Positions 55,774 through 64,000 of a DNA stretch of 64,000 nt are shown in pieces. The notes beneath the pieces were generated by a model that searched no databases, was not told the DNA's origin, and saw nothing but the letters and a program-made list of their open reading frames with translations. The first letter of the stretch is position 1. Each line of letters opens with the position of its first letter. The position numbers were made by a program, and so were the translations under genes. The stretch is from Novosphingobium decolorationis. GTDB taxonomy: Bacteria; Pseudomonadota; Alphaproteobacteria; Sphingomonadales; Sphingomonadaceae. The stretch is taken from contig NZ_CP054856.1 of NCBI RefSeq assembly GCF_018417475.1, positions 868,001 through 932,000 of the forward strand, read 5' to 3'.

Positions 55774-57344
55774 CTGCGCCTTCTCCTTTTCCATCTTTCT
55801 TTCAGGCGCACCCGCATTAGAGCCCCTTTCCGGCGAAACAACCCGCGACGTTCGATCGGCTCGAACATTTCGTCAGGACGTTCCGGGTCAAGGAGCGCAC
55901 TGTCTCCCAGCTTCTTCTCGGCATCGGAGAGCTCTTTCAGGGGCAGAGGAACCAGTCGGCGCCCCTGATTTCCGCGCGCCTCGTTCAGGCCATCGATCGT
56001 CGCGCGCATCGAGCCGGTTTCCTTCAGGCGGCGCGCCGCCTCGTCCATGTCGAGCGCGCAGTGCTCGGCGATCAGGCGTTGGCGCACCTTGCAGATGGTT
56101 TGCGCCAGTTCGGGCCGTCCCGCGTTGGCGGGCCGATCCAGGTCGAGGAAAACATCGCACTCGCTGTCGAGCCCCATCGAACGGTTGTTCATGTTGGCCG
56201 AACCGATGCGCAGGATACGGTCATCGATGATCGTCAGCTTGGCATGGACGTAGATCGGCGTCCCGTCGCTCGCGACCGGATAGTAGAGCTGGAAGCGTCC
56301 GGCGTGATCGGCCTCGCGCACGATCTCAAGAAGCCGCGTTCGTGCCGTATCCATCGCCACCTGCTCCAGCCAGCCATCGGCGGTGAAGGGATTGACGATG
56401 ATGATCTCAGGCGGATCGTCTTCCATGAGACGCTCGCAGATGGCCTCGGCGATAACGCGCGAGGCGAAGTACTGCGTCTCGGCATAGATGAAGTGCCGGG
56501 CGGAGCGGATCTGCTCCACGAACAGAGCCTCGATCTCGCTGACCTGCGGGCAGTCGCCATATTTCGCGCGCGTACGCGCGATGCCCAGTTCGACGTCGCG
56601 AAATTCACCGTGCAGGCTTTCCGGCCAGGGACTTTCCTCCTGCGCCTTGCAGGGTTCGAGCGGCTTGCCGCCCGCCACGTCCCAGCGGTCGCGCCCCAAT
56701 TCGCCAAGCGCGCCGGCAATCTCGCCTTCCATCATCATCGTGATGTCATGCCAGGGCGCGTAAAGGCGCCCGGTCGGACGGCGACGGCGGGTGTCGTGGG
56801 GCAGGTGCTCGCTCGTGTCCCAGCGGTCCGTCGTCATGTCGATGCCGCCACACACCGCAAAGACATCGTCGAGGACGACGATCTTCTGATGGTGGCTGCA
56901 ACCCAGCGGATGCGCGGCATCGAACTTGAAGTCGATCTGGTCACGCCGCGCCCAGCGCAGCAGATCGACCAGCATGGTCCCCCGGAACAGCGACTTGAAG
57001 AGCGCGAAATTCCACTTGAGGATGCGCACTTCCAGGTCCGGGTTGTGGTCCACCAACCACAGGATGAAAGAGCCCAGACGCGCCGGAAAACGGTGCTTGC
57101 GCCCCTTTTGCCACCACCGGCGCCCATCGGAGAGCAGGATCCGCGAATCGAAGTCCCAACCGATCAGGAAGACCCGCTGGCGCGCCGCCTCCATGGCCTC
57201 GCGCACGAGCTTGAAATAATCGTCCGCATCGATGACAACGTGTGCCTTGCGCGCCATGGCGTAGCGCCACACCGAGGGGCCGGAGACCTCCTCCAGGTCC
57301 GTTCCAAGGCCCGTGTGATCCTCCTCGTCCATTGCGATGTCCAT
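55770..57344 (-). CDS. Phospholipase D-family protein (cardiolipin-synthase-like)
   Basis: About 524 residues from the ATG at 57344; 57332 is an equally possible start and neither has a strong ribosome site. Two HKD motifs are present: HHQKIVVLDDVFAVCGGID and VHAKLTIIDDRILRIGSANMNNRS. There is no clear membrane helix or signal peptide, and the C-terminus is a basic Arg-rich tail (KERWKRRRRR). It probably acts in phospholipid synthesis or turnover at the membrane. It is translationally coupled to folE. Confidence 0.88.
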   Translation of the reverse strand: MDIAMDEEDHTGLGTDLEEVSGPSVWRYAMARKAHVVIDADDYFKLVREAMEAARQRVFLIGWDFDSRILLSDGRRWWQKGRKHRFPARLGSFILWLVDHNPDLEVRILKWNFALFKSLFRGTMLVDLLRWARRDQIDFKFDAAHPLGCSHHQKIVVLDDVFAVCGGIDMTTDRWDTSEHLPHDTRRRRPTGRLYAPWHDITMMMEGEIAGALGELGRDRWDVAGGKPLEPCKAQEESPWPESLHGEFRDVELGIARTRAKYGDCPQVSEIEALFVEQIRSARHFIYAETQYFASRVIAEAICERLMEDDPPEIIIVNPFTADGWLEQVAMDTARTRLLEIVREADHAGRFQLYYPVASDGTPIYVHAKLTIIDDRILRIGSANMNNRSMGLDSECDVFLDLDRPANAGRPELAQTICKVRQRLIAEHCALDMDEAARRLKETGSMRATIDGLNEARGNQGRRLVPLPLKELSDAEKKLGDSALLDPERPDEMFEPIERRGLFRRKGALMRVRLKERWKRRRRR

Positions 57345-57822
57345 ATCCTGCTGCGCCCGAATGCTGATCCCTAAAGTGCCGACATACCGGAATGTTCCCC
57401 CCTGCAAAGGGGATCCGGGCCCTTCCCTTACGATAATTGTGCACCGCAGCATACTGCAGTGCGGATACCACCTGCGCGCACATTGGAGACGCCCCCTGCG
57501 CCACGCGCGGTTTCAAGGTCATGGCCTGCAGAGAGCCAGGACCTGGAACAGCGAGCCGTGAAAAAGTGTCATTTTAGCGGTTGATCTGGAGCCGTTCAGC
57601 GGTCATCCATTAGCGGTGTGCAACATATGCACCACCTTTGGTCGCCCATTCGCAGTGCAGCACGTTGTTGCCCGGCGCGGCCTCGCGCGGTTCGTAATTC
57701 GGACGGCGTTCGTTGTCCGGACAACTTGAGCCGGACCCAAATGCACGGCCCTGCGTTATCCCGGGGCAACCCTCCGTGAAGTCGAGCCCAACTGGCCTCG
57801 TGGAGCAAACAAGGAGTACACC
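57345..57822. other. Intergenic region between divergent genes
   Basis: 478 bases. It holds the palindromic motif at 57619-57631 and the leader of the periplasmic protein gene, with AAGGAG just before 57823. No RNA gene or protein-like frame is seen. A small RNA cannot be excluded. Confidence 0.5.
57619..57631 (+). repeat. Palindromic motif TGCAA-N2-TATGCA, copy 1
   Basis: TGCAACATATGCA lies about 190 bases before the periplasmic-protein gene. The same motif with other central bases occurs inverted at 58517-58529 before the ClC gene. Confidence 0.45.
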
Positions 57823-58401
57823 ATGAAGAATTCGCTCATCGCCGCCGCGATCCTCGCTGCGGGCCTGGCTCCCGCCGCCGCCGTGGCGCAGGACGCTGCG
57901 GCTCCCGCAGCCGAGACGGTCGCCCCGACGGTGGGCGCCAAGGTCTTCGATCCCGAGGGGAACGAAGTCGGCGCCGTTGAAGCCGTTGCGGGTGACGTGG
58001 TTACCGTGAACACGGGCGTGGCCCGTGCCGGCCTTCCCACCAAGGCCTTCGCCATGCGCGAAAAGGGCCTGACGATCGGCATGACCAAGGCGCAGCTCGA
58101 ATCCGCCGTCATGGGTGCCAAGGCCGAATCCGGCCAGGCCAAGGAAGCCGCCATGGTCGTCGATGCCCCGATCAAGAGCAGCGACGGCCAGGTGCTCGGC
58201 ACCATCGCCAAGCTCGAGGGTGAGGACGTGACCATGGAACTCGCCAACGGCGATGGCGCGACCGCGCTGTTCAAGAAGGCCAACATCGGCCTCATGCCCG
58301 ACGGCTCGCTCGCCATCGGCATGACCGCGGCCGACTTCGCGCAGGCCATCGGTGGTTCGGCTCCGGCCGCGCCCGCCGAAGAAAGCCCCGCAGCCGAATA
58401 A
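57823..58401 (+). CDS. Internally duplicated periplasmic protein of unknown function
   Basis: 192 residues. A Sec signal (KNSLIAAAILAAGLAPAAAVAQ) is followed by an Ala-rich linker and two related units of about 60 residues. One runs about 35-100 (GAKVFDPEGNEVGAVEAVAGD ... LTIGMTKAQLESAV). The other runs about 108-175 (DGQVLGTIAKLEGEDVTMEL ... LAIGMTAADFAQAI). Each ends in IGMTxAxxxxA. The beta-rich pattern resembles PRC-barrel-like units. AAGGAG lies eight bases before the ATG. The function is unknown. A terminator follows. Confidence 0.8.
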   Translation: MKNSLIAAAILAAGLAPAAAVAQDAAAPAAETVAPTVGAKVFDPEGNEVGAVEAVAGDVVTVNTGVARAGLPTKAFAMREKGLTIGMTKAQLESAVMGAKAESGQAKEAAMVVDAPIKSSDGQVLGTIAKLEGEDVTMELANGDGATALFKKANIGLMPDGSLAIGMTAADFAQAIGGSAPAAPAEESPAAE

Positions 58402-58446
58402 GGTTCGCGGCTCCAGCCCCGGGCTGGAGGCTCACGGATGAACGGG

Positions 58447-58480
58447 GGGCCGGGATGGACAGACCATCCCGGCCCTTTTT
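58447..58480 (+). terminator. Rho-independent terminator after the duplicated periplasmic protein gene
   Basis: GGGCCGGGATGG pairs perfectly with CCATCCCGGCCC across ACAGA and is followed by five T. Confidence 0.93.
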
Positions 58481-58516
58481 GGTGGGTCCGTTCCGAAAAG
58501 TGCCCCACCGGCACGT

Positions 58517-58529
58517 TGCATAGTTTGCA
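58517..58529 (-). repeat. Palindromic motif TGCAA-N2-TATGCA, copy 2
   Basis: On the minus strand TGCAAACTATGCA, matching the copy at 57619-57631 in 11 of 13 positions. It lies about 140-155 bases before the ClC gene. Confidence 0.45.
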
Positions 58530-58667
58530 ACACCGACACCTGCGCGCGGAAATCCGGGGAAATACCTTGCGATTCATCGTAGGTTTGGAGCAAGAGGGCG
58601 CAGGAATTGTCCCGGCAACAACCTGCACGAGACCTGCAAGCCCCTTATAATCACGATTGGACCCGCG

Positions 58668-59990
58668 TTGACCTTCCCTGCGCGCATGAGACGCATTCTA
58701 CAGGCTCTTCATAGCTTCGACTCATCGCTCGACCTTGCCCGCCGCCGCATTGCCACCGCCATCGGCGCGATCATCCTGGGGCTCATCGCCATTGCCTTTG
58801 CCTGGATGGGTGACAAGGCACAGGAACTGTTCACCCGCTTCCAGTCCGACAATATCTACCTGACCCTTGCGCTCACGCCTTGCGGCTTTGCCGCGATCGT
58901 GTGGTTCACCAACCGGGTGAGCCCGGCGGCGCGCGGATCGGGCATTCCGCAGGTCATGGCCGCGACCAAGAACCTCGACCTTGCCTACACCCGCCTCCTC
59001 ACGATCCCCACCGCGGTCGTGAAGCTGCTGCTGACCGTCGGCGTTCTGCTCGTGGGCGGCTCGGTCGGGCGTGAAGGACCCACCGTCCAGATCGCGGCGG
59101 CCATCATGGTCGCCTGCCACAAGGTGATGCGCGTGCCGATGACCGCAGGCGTGCTCATCGCAGGCGGCGCGGCCGGTGTCGCGGCGGCATTCAACACGCC
59201 GCTGGCCGGTGTCGCCTTCGCCATCGAGGAGCTTGCCTCCGCGTTCGAGCAGCGCGTCGCCGTCCTCGTCATGGGCGCGGTGGTCATCGCCGGTCTCGTC
59301 TCGCTCGGCATCGCAGGCGACTATGTCTACTTCGGCGTCATGCATGAGACGCTGGAACTGACCTCGGTGCTCCTCATCACGCCGGTCGCCGGAATCCTGG
59401 GCGGCATTGCCGGTGGCCTCTTTGCCCGCATCATGCTCTCCTTCGCGCGCAGCGGGCACCCGGTCTTCCAGGCCATCCGCAAGCGCCCGGTGGTCTCGGC
59501 CTTTGCCTGCGGCCTTGTTGTCGCCATCGTGGGCGTGGCCACCGGCGGCGCGACCTGGGGAACGGGCTACGAAACGACCAAGCTGATGATCGAGGGCGAA
59601 TCCACGCCCTCGGGCTGGTTTGGCCCCGCCAAGTTCCTGGCGACTGCCGCAACGGCGGTCTCCGGAGCCCCGGGCGGCATCTTCGCCCCTTCCCTCTCCG
59701 TGGGCGCGGGTTTCGGTGAACTGCTCACGTTCGCGTTCCCCGACGACGCCATGCCTGCGGTCGTCCTCCTGGGCATGACCGGCTACTTCGTGGGCGTCGT
59801 GCGCGCCCCGCTGACGGCCGTCATCATCCTCATGGAGACCACCGCCAACCGGGGCATGATCCTGCCCCTCTTCCTGACCGCCATCATCGCCGATGCGGCC
59901 AGCAAGCTGGTGTGCCAGACCAAGCTCTACCACGGGCTCTCGCAGGGCTTCCTGCGCCAGGGAGAGGACAACCGCGAGCGGCAGGCCTGA
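58668..59990 (+). CDS. ClC-family chloride channel / proton-chloride exchanger
   Basis: 440 residues, about ten membrane helices. Selectivity-filter motifs are present: GSGIPQV, GREGPTVQ with the gating Glu kept, and GAPGGIFAPSLSVGA. The Glu in GREGP fits either a channel or an exchanger; the second 'proton' Glu of CLC-ec1 was not located with certainty. The start is a TTG at 58668 or an ATG at 58686, with no strong ribosome site for either. It has a separate leader from the upstream gene because of the terminator. Confidence 0.93.
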   Translation: MTFPARMRRILQALHSFDSSLDLARRRIATAIGAIILGLIAIAFAWMGDKAQELFTRFQSDNIYLTLALTPCGFAAIVWFTNRVSPAARGSGIPQVMAATKNLDLAYTRLLTIPTAVVKLLLTVGVLLVGGSVGREGPTVQIAAAIMVACHKVMRVPMTAGVLIAGGAAGVAAAFNTPLAGVAFAIEELASAFEQRVAVLVMGAVVIAGLVSLGIAGDYVYFGVMHETLELTSVLLITPVAGILGGIAGGLFARIMLSFARSGHPVFQAIRKRPVVSAFACGLVVAIVGVATGGATWGTGYETTKLMIEGESTPSGWFGPAKFLATAATAVSGAPGGIFAPSLSVGAGFGELLTFAFPDDAMPAVVLLGMTGYFVGVVRAPLTAVIILMETTANRGMILPLFLTAIIADAASKLVCQTKLYHGLSQGFLRQGEDNRERQA

Positions 59991-60044
59991 GCGCCCGCCC
60001 TCGCCCCTCCCGGGCCCGGGAGGTTCTTCACGCGCGCAGACAAC

Positions 60045-60079
60045 AAAAAAGCCGCACTCCCGAGGGATGCGGCTTTTTT
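60045..60079. terminator. Bidirectional terminator between the ClC gene and tRNA-Arg
   Basis: AAAAAAGCCGCA (60045-60056) pairs with TGCGGCTTTTTT (60068-60079), with an inner TCCC-GGGA pairing. The A- and T-runs serve both strands. Confidence 0.9.
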
Positions 60080-60104
60080 GATGCGATCAACGCTGGGAAG
60101 TGAA

Positions 60105-60181
60105 TGGCGCGCCCGGAACGATTCGAACGTCCGACCCTCAGATTCGTAGTCTGATGCTCTATCCAGCTGAGCTACGGGCGC
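60105..60181 (-). tRNA. tRNA-Arg (anticodon ACG), copy 1
   Basis: 77 bases with encoded CCA. The acceptor arm GCGCCCG pairs with CGGGCGC, with G discriminator. Anticodon loop CTACGAA, T-loop GTTCGAATC. It is identical to the copy at 60231-60307, from which 49 bases separate it. Confidence 0.97.
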
Positions 60182-60230
60182 GCATGCACTTTTGTTTCTC
60201 CATGTACTCCAACAAGCCATTCGGAGAAAA

Positions 60231-60307
60231 TGGCGCGCCCGGAACGATTCGAACGTCCGACCCTCAGATTCGTAGTCTGATGCTCTATCCAGCTGAGCTA
60301 CGGGCGC
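60231..60307 (-). tRNA. tRNA-Arg (anticodon ACG), copy 2
   Basis: Identical over all 77 bases to the copy at 60105-60181 and in the same direction. It lies upstream of it, so the two are probably cut from one transcript. Confidence 0.97.
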
Positions 60308-60344
60308 GTTGGAGAGGCGCCTCTAGAAAAGGAATCGGAGTCGG

Positions 60345-60830
60345 TCAACACCTATCTGCATATTTTTCTGAAAAATCGTGTTTCAGCCAAATCTTAAGGG
60401 CATCGGCCAGCGGGTAATCAAGCGGCGGCATGGCCAATTCACCAAGGCTTTGAGCCGCATACCATTGCGCCTGGCCGCCCTCCTGCGAGACCGGAGCCCC
60501 CTCCCAGGCGCGTGCAGCATAAAGAAGCAGGACAAGCGCCCTGCGCCCGGATGCCGCACTTGCAGCCCCTCCCGCGTTCTCTGCGCCCAGAAGGCCGCTG
60601 GAGAACCCCACAGACACAAGAGATGCCGGATCAAGCCTTACGGCCAGCTCCTCGTGCATCTCGCGCACAGCGGCTTCCTCGGCGCTCTCACCGGGATCCA
60701 CCTTACCGCCCGGAAACTCCCAGAGGCCCGCGTGCATCGTTCCCTCAGGGCGTTGCTGCATGAGGACCTGCCCCTGCGCATCGACCAGCGCCACGGCGAC
60801 CACCACGAGCGGTGTCAGATTTTTTTCCAC
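60345..60830 (-). CDS. MutT-type Nudix hydrolase (8-oxo-dGTP diphosphatase-like)
   Basis: 161 residues from a GTG at 60830. The Nudix box is complete: GGKVDPGESAEEAAVREMHEEL. For length it is noted here as GGKVDPGE followed by REMHEEL. It is preceded by QQRPEGTMHAGLWEFPGG, which is typical of MutT. It probably removes oxidised nucleotides from the pool. The frame extends to a TTG at 60872 without a ribosome site. Confidence 0.88.
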   Translation of the reverse strand: MEKNLTPLVVVAVALVDAQGQVLMQQRPEGTMHAGLWEFPGGKVDPGESAEEAAVREMHEELAVRLDPASLVSVGFSSGLLGAENAGGAASAASGRRALVLLLYAARAWEGAPVSQEGGQAQWYAAQSLGELAMPPLDYPLADALKIWLKHDFSEKYADRC

Positions 60831-60913
60831 TTTCCCGCCTTCATTTAATGAATCCTTAAGCTCAATCCGCAAATTTCGACGTCATTCCAATCATCACGAG
60901 GTCTGAGGCCGCG

Positions 60914-61105
60914 ATGCTCCCCCTGACCAGAATGCAATCCCTGCTTCGCGACGCCCAGGGCGCGAGTGCAATCGAATACGGGTTGATCATGGGCCTCATT
61001 ACCCTTGTCATCGTGGTGGCCATGCAGAGCGTCGCCGACGAGACCATCGGCATGTGGGGCAACGTCAACGACAAGACCTCCGAAGCCATCTCATCATCGG
61101 GCTAG
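60914..61105 (+). CDS. Flp-type (class IVb) pilin, divergent copy
   Basis: 63 residues. The short basic leader ends in QG and is followed by ASAIEYGLIMGLITLVIVV. The prepilin cut is after Gly, with Glu at +5, as in Flp/Fap pilins. The tail (ADETIGMWGNVNDKTSEAIS) differs from the next gene. An internal ATG at 60932 is a possible start. Flp pilins assemble into Tad-type adhesive pili; no tad genes are in the window. Confidence 0.88.
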   Translation: MLPLTRMQSLLRDAQGASAIEYGLIMGLITLVIVVAMQSVADETIGMWGNVNDKTSEAISSSG

Positions 61106-61231
61106 GTCTCTGCAGACTTAAACATTTTTCAACTATTCCAACCTACCAATCAACACGTTCGGCAAGCCTGAGACAAAGTGAGGCCGCGCCGGACCGGGTA
61201 CACAAGACTGCTTTACATCAGGAGACAATTC

Positions 61232-61402
61232 ATGAAGTTCCTCACCAAGCTGCGTCGCAACGAAGAAGGTGCCACCGCGATCGAATACGGTCTGATCGCT
61301 GCCCTCATCGCCGTTGCCGCGATCACCGCGATGACCAGCCTCGGCACCAACCTGAGCAACACCTTCAACACCACTTCGGACACGCTCGCCAACGCGAACT
61401 AA
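61232..61402 (+). CDS. Flp-type (class IVb) pilin
   Basis: 56 residues. KFLTKLRRNEEG is the leader, cut before ATAIEYGLIAALIAVAAI with Glu at +5. The C-terminal half is Thr/Asn-rich. AGGAG lies seven bases before the ATG. A strong terminator follows, as expected for an abundant major pilin. Confidence 0.93.
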   Translation: MKFLTKLRRNEEGATAIEYGLIAALIAVAAITAMTSLGTNLSNTFNTTSDTLANAN

Positions 61403-61457
61403 TTCCGAAGGCTCCGGCCTTCCAGTTCGCCATTATTGGCGTAACTGGGAACAGAAG

Positions 61458-61488
61458 CGGGCGGCAGGACATCCTGCCGCCCGTTTTT
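61458..61488 (+). terminator. Rho-independent terminator after the Flp pilin gene
   Basis: CGGGCGGCAGGA (61458-61469) pairs perfectly with TCCTGCCGCCCG (61472-61483), leaving a very tight loop, and TTTTT follows. Confidence 0.93.
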
Positions 61489-61559
61489 GTGTATCGGCTG
61501 CACACATGTGTCGGCAGACTTTACAAGGAGCCGTCCGCAGCCCCGATCATCTGCGCCTT

Positions 61560-62453
61560 TCAAGCTTGTCGCCGAGCCAGGGGATGCCTCTCGTTGACCA
61601 GCGCGACGAGCCGTGCGCTGTCGACATGGGTGTAGATCTGGGTCGTGGCGATATCGGCGTGGCCCAGCAGCGTCTGGAGCACGCGCAGATCTGCCCCGCC
61701 CTCCAGAAGATGCGTCGCAAAGGCATGACGCAGGACATGCGGTGAAACCCTCGCCGGATCGAGATCGGCGCGAACAGCCAGGTCCCGCAACAGTTGAAAG
61801 AGGCGAATCCGGGTCAGATGCCCGGAACTTCCGCGTGAAGGAAACAGGAAACGCGACCCCGCCGCCTCCCCGCGCACCGCGAGCCAGCGCGAGAGAGCCG
61901 CGCGCGCACGTGTGCTGACGGGCACCATGCGCTGTTGCCCACCCTTGCCCTGAACATGCAGGAACGGCGTATCGCGGGGCACTCCGGCCAAAGGCAGCGC
62001 CACCAGCTCACTTGCGCGAAGCCCGGAGCCATAGAGCAGCTCCAGCAAGGCCAGCAGGCGAACGGGTCCGCTCTCGCCACTGTGCGCCTCGTCCTCCGCC
62101 TGCGCGAGAAAGCGCATCACATCCTCGCGCGAGAGCAGCCGCGGCAAGGGACGGCGCGTGCGTGGGCGCGGCAAGGCGGGCGAAGGATCGTCTTCGCGCA
62201 GCCCCTCATCGACGAGAAACCCGTAGAACTGACGCAGGGTCGAACACTTGCGCGCAAGGCTGGAGGCCGAGAGCGAGGCCCAATGCTCAGCCAGCGAGGC
62301 CAGCCCCTCTGCGTCCGCTCCGGCCAGGTCCCCCAGCGCCGAGCGCGCGCCCTCCAGGTCCCTGCGATACGCCGCAAGCGTGTTGGCGGCCGCACCGCGC
62401 TCGGCGGCCATCATCGTGAGGAACGCCTCGAGCGGATCCTCCCGCGGTGCCAT
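61560..62453 (-). CDS. xerD: Tyrosine recombinase XerD
   Basis: 297 residues. A core-binding SAM-like domain comes first (PLEAFLTMMAAERGAAANTL). The catalytic domain has YGSGLRASELV (Arg I), QGKGGQQRMVP (Lys), HVLRHAFATHLLEGGADLR (His-x-x-Arg), LLGHADIATTQIYTHV (His and Tyr nucleophile). With XerC it resolves chromosome dimers at dif. A GTG at 62456 is an alternative start. Downstream on the same strand of the conserved gene at the window end. Confidence 0.95.
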   Translation of the reverse strand: MAPREDPLEAFLTMMAAERGAAANTLAAYRRDLEGARSALGDLAGADAEGLASLAEHWASLSASSLARKCSTLRQFYGFLVDEGLREDDPSPALPRPRTRRPLPRLLSREDVMRFLAQAEDEAHSGESGPVRLLALLELLYGSGLRASELVALPLAGVPRDTPFLHVQGKGGQQRMVPVSTRARAALSRWLAVRGEAAGSRFLFPSRGSSGHLTRIRLFQLLRDLAVRADLDPARVSPHVLRHAFATHLLEGGADLRVLQTLLGHADIATTQIYTHVDSARLVALVNERHPLARRQA

Positions 62454-62475
62454 CACGCCCCCACGCCGGTCGCGA

Positions 62476-64000
62476 TCAGGTGCGCGCGACCGCCTCGGCC
62501 GCGATCATGCGCGCCTCGGCCTCAAGCCCGACTTCGCGCAGGGCCGACACAATGTGGTAGAGATAGCGCGGGGTCATCTGGCGCCAGTTGGCCCCCTGCA
62601 TGCCAAAGCCTGCCAGGATCACCACACTCGCCCCATCACCGCGCGCAGCTGCCGCATCGATGGCCCGCGTCCAGCGCGTCTCGCCATCGAGAGCCAGGGA
62701 CAGATCGTTCGAATAGCCCATCGCACGGCTGCGATCGATGCGGTTCAGCCCGGCCAGCCCGGCCACGAGGAACCCGGCCTTGCGTTTGCCAGCACTCGCG
62801 TCCTCGTCGATGAAGCTGTCGAGGCTTCCCGACGACGCGCTCTGGTTAGCCCCGGGCGCCGAGAGCACGATCAGTGCCCAGCCCTCGCTGCCACCTTCGA
62901 CAACGGGCGCCCAGCGCGCCGCATTGGCATCGAAGCCGGCCGCCAGCATCGAGCCCAGCAGGGCCGGGGCTTCGGCGGCGACATCCTCGCTCGGCGCGAT
63001 GCGCGCGGCAGCCGCGGCGGTCAGGACCCGCCCGCAATAGGCGCTGCCATCGTCGTCCAGTTCGCTCCACAACGTACGCATCGCCGCGATACGCGCCGCC
63101 GACGAGGGGAGCGCATAGGCATCGCGCAGGCTTTCCGCGCGGGCCTGCCAGGCGCTGCCCGTATCGGGATCGGCGTAAAGCTGCGCGTAGAGATCGACCA
63201 GCGCCGCGTTCGAAAGGATACCCGAGGCCCCTGCCCGCACCGAGGCCTTCGCACGGCGCTCCAGGCCCAGCATCGGCGCCAGGGCCGTCGCCGCATCGTA
63301 GCGTCCCTCGGTGGGGGCCATGAGCGATTCGGGCGGCGCGATGCCGACCCCGCGCGCCAGCGCATAGCGCCAGGGGGTGAGGTCCGCGACATTGTCCCAC
63401 TCGATCGTGACCGCACGGCGCGCCTTGCCCGCCGCGCCCGCATAGCGCTGGGCCAGCAGAAGGTCGATGCGCGGCATTTCCTTGCGGGTCATGTCGCGAT
63501 CGAGCCGGGAGAGCGCGGCGTTGCTGTTGCCGCGAAACGCATCGCAGATGGCGCCCGCCACGTTCCACTCGGCATCGCTGCGCATCGAGCCCTGCGTTGC
63601 CATGATCGGGCACAGGCCGGTCATGTCCGCCGTGCCGAGATAGACGTCGAGCACCTGCGCGCCGATCTCGGGCGTGTAATTCGCAATATCGATGTCCTGC
63701 AACAACGCGCGGGCGGCGTCATATTCGCCCATGCGCACCAGCAGGGCCACGCGCAGCGCCAGGAAATCCTGCGCGCTCATGCCCTCGGGCGCATCGAGGC
63801 GCGAAAGCAGCGCGCGGCGCAGCGCGATGTGCCCCCAGCGCGAAACCAGCGCGCCGCGATTGCCCGAAAGCGCCAGGCGCAGCAGCGCCGGATCGCCGCC
63901 CTGAAGCGAATCCGCGGCCAGACCGCCTTCGTCGGCATCGAACAGGCCCACGTGGGTCATCGCACGGCGCGCCTGCGGGGGCATGTCGAACTCGACCTTG
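62476..64000 (-). CDS. Conserved hypothetical protein, 5' partial
   Basis: At least 502 residues; the frame is open to the right window edge and the true start probably lies outside (an ATG at 63984 follows in-frame codons KVEFD). It is Ala-rich and helical, with repeated A-x-A-L type segments that suggest an alpha-solenoid (ALLVRMGEYDAARALLQDID, AVTIEWDNVADLTPWRYAL). It ends 19 bases before xerD on the same strand. No catalytic motif is seen and I do not recognise the family. Confidence 0.75.
   Translation of the reverse strand, partial: KVEFDMPPQARRAMTHVGLFDADEGGLAADSLQGGDPALLRLALSGNRGALVSRWGHIALRRALLSRLDAPEGMSAQDFLALRVALLVRMGEYDAARALLQDIDIANYTPEIGAQVLDVYLGTADMTGLCPIMATQGSMRSDAEWNVAGAICDAFRGNSNAALSRLDRDMTRKEMPRIDLLLAQRYAGAAGKARRAVTIEWDNVADLTPWRYALARGVGIAPPESLMAPTEGRYDAATALAPMLGLERRAKASVRAGASGILSNAALVDLYAQLYADPDTGSAWQARAESLRDAYALPSSAARIAAMRTLWSELDDDGSAYCGRVLTAAAAARIAPSEDVAAEAPALLGSMLAAGFDANAARWAPVVEGGSEGWALIVLSAPGANQSASSGSLDSFIDEDASAGKRKAGFLVAGLAGLNRIDRSRAMGYSNDLSLALDGETRWTRAIDAAAARGDGASVVILAGFGMQGANWRQMTPRYLYHIVSALREVGLEAEARMIAAEAVART

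Noticed and set aside
57596..57808. 70-residue minus-strand frame in the long intergenic region
   Set aside because: No ribosome site, no protein-like composition, and it overlaps the likely promoter of the periplasmic-protein gene.
60105..60307. Short direct repeats that could suggest a CRISPR array
   Set aside because: The repeats are two complete tRNA-Arg genes with CCA ends.

Overview
The window is GC-rich alphaproteobacterial chromosome, most likely from the order Sphingomonadales (Novosphingobium or a close relative). The indicators are a DivL-type kinase with Tyr in place of His, an alphaproteobacterial AddAB pair, an amgK-murU peptidoglycan-recycling pair, SdhE beside Mfd, PEP-CTERM anchoring, Flp-type pilins and two large TonB-dependent receptors. 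The placement is inferred from protein family content, not from a database search.

Layout. 1-2.2 kb: the 3' end of a PEP-CTERM surface protein and a TPR lipoprotein. 2.5-4.1 kb: a compact phage-type lysis cassette (endolysin, holin-like protein, Rz-like spanin with an Rz1-like lipoprotein embedded in another frame) with no other phage genes beside it. 4.1-14.5 kb: housekeeping genes (recG, sdhE, mfd, nadK) with a secreted S10 peptidase and an EAL phosphodiesterase. 14.6-20.1 kb: a tRNA-Asn gene, a three-gene prophage remnant, a decayed IS21-family element, and a GH18/polysaccharide-deacetylase gene whose 3' part is replaced by the IS end. 20.5-34 kb: export and uptake functions, namely a TPR/2OG-Fe(II) oxygenase, a secreted M14 peptidase, a TonB receptor, a periplasmic M20 amidohydrolase, and a FecI-FecR pair divergent from an STN-domain TonB receptor. 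34-41 kb: a GFA protein, secA, argJ, a GST, an inositol-monophosphatase-family protein and trxA.

41.6-52.7 kb is a tightly packed minus-strand operon, divL-tsaE-amgK-murU-addB-addA, in which every junction overlaps by a few bases; trxA follows. ahcY lies upstream behind its own terminator, with a strong palindromic operator in its leader. 54.6-64 kb: peroxiredoxin, folE with a phospholipase-D-family gene, an internally duplicated periplasmic protein, a ClC channel/exchanger, two identical tRNA-Arg(ACG) genes, a Nudix hydrolase, two Flp pilins, xerD and a 5'-truncated conserved protein.

The most noteworthy items are the stand-alone lysis cassette with nested spanins, the IS21 junction joining a phage portal fragment to a truncated deacetylase, the Tyr-box kinase heading the repair and recycling operon, the nested inverted repeat at 29.5 kb, and the operator upstream of ahcY. 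Long open frames antisense to recG, mfd, addA, addB, the M14 peptidase and the TonB receptor are treated as GC-codon shadows.
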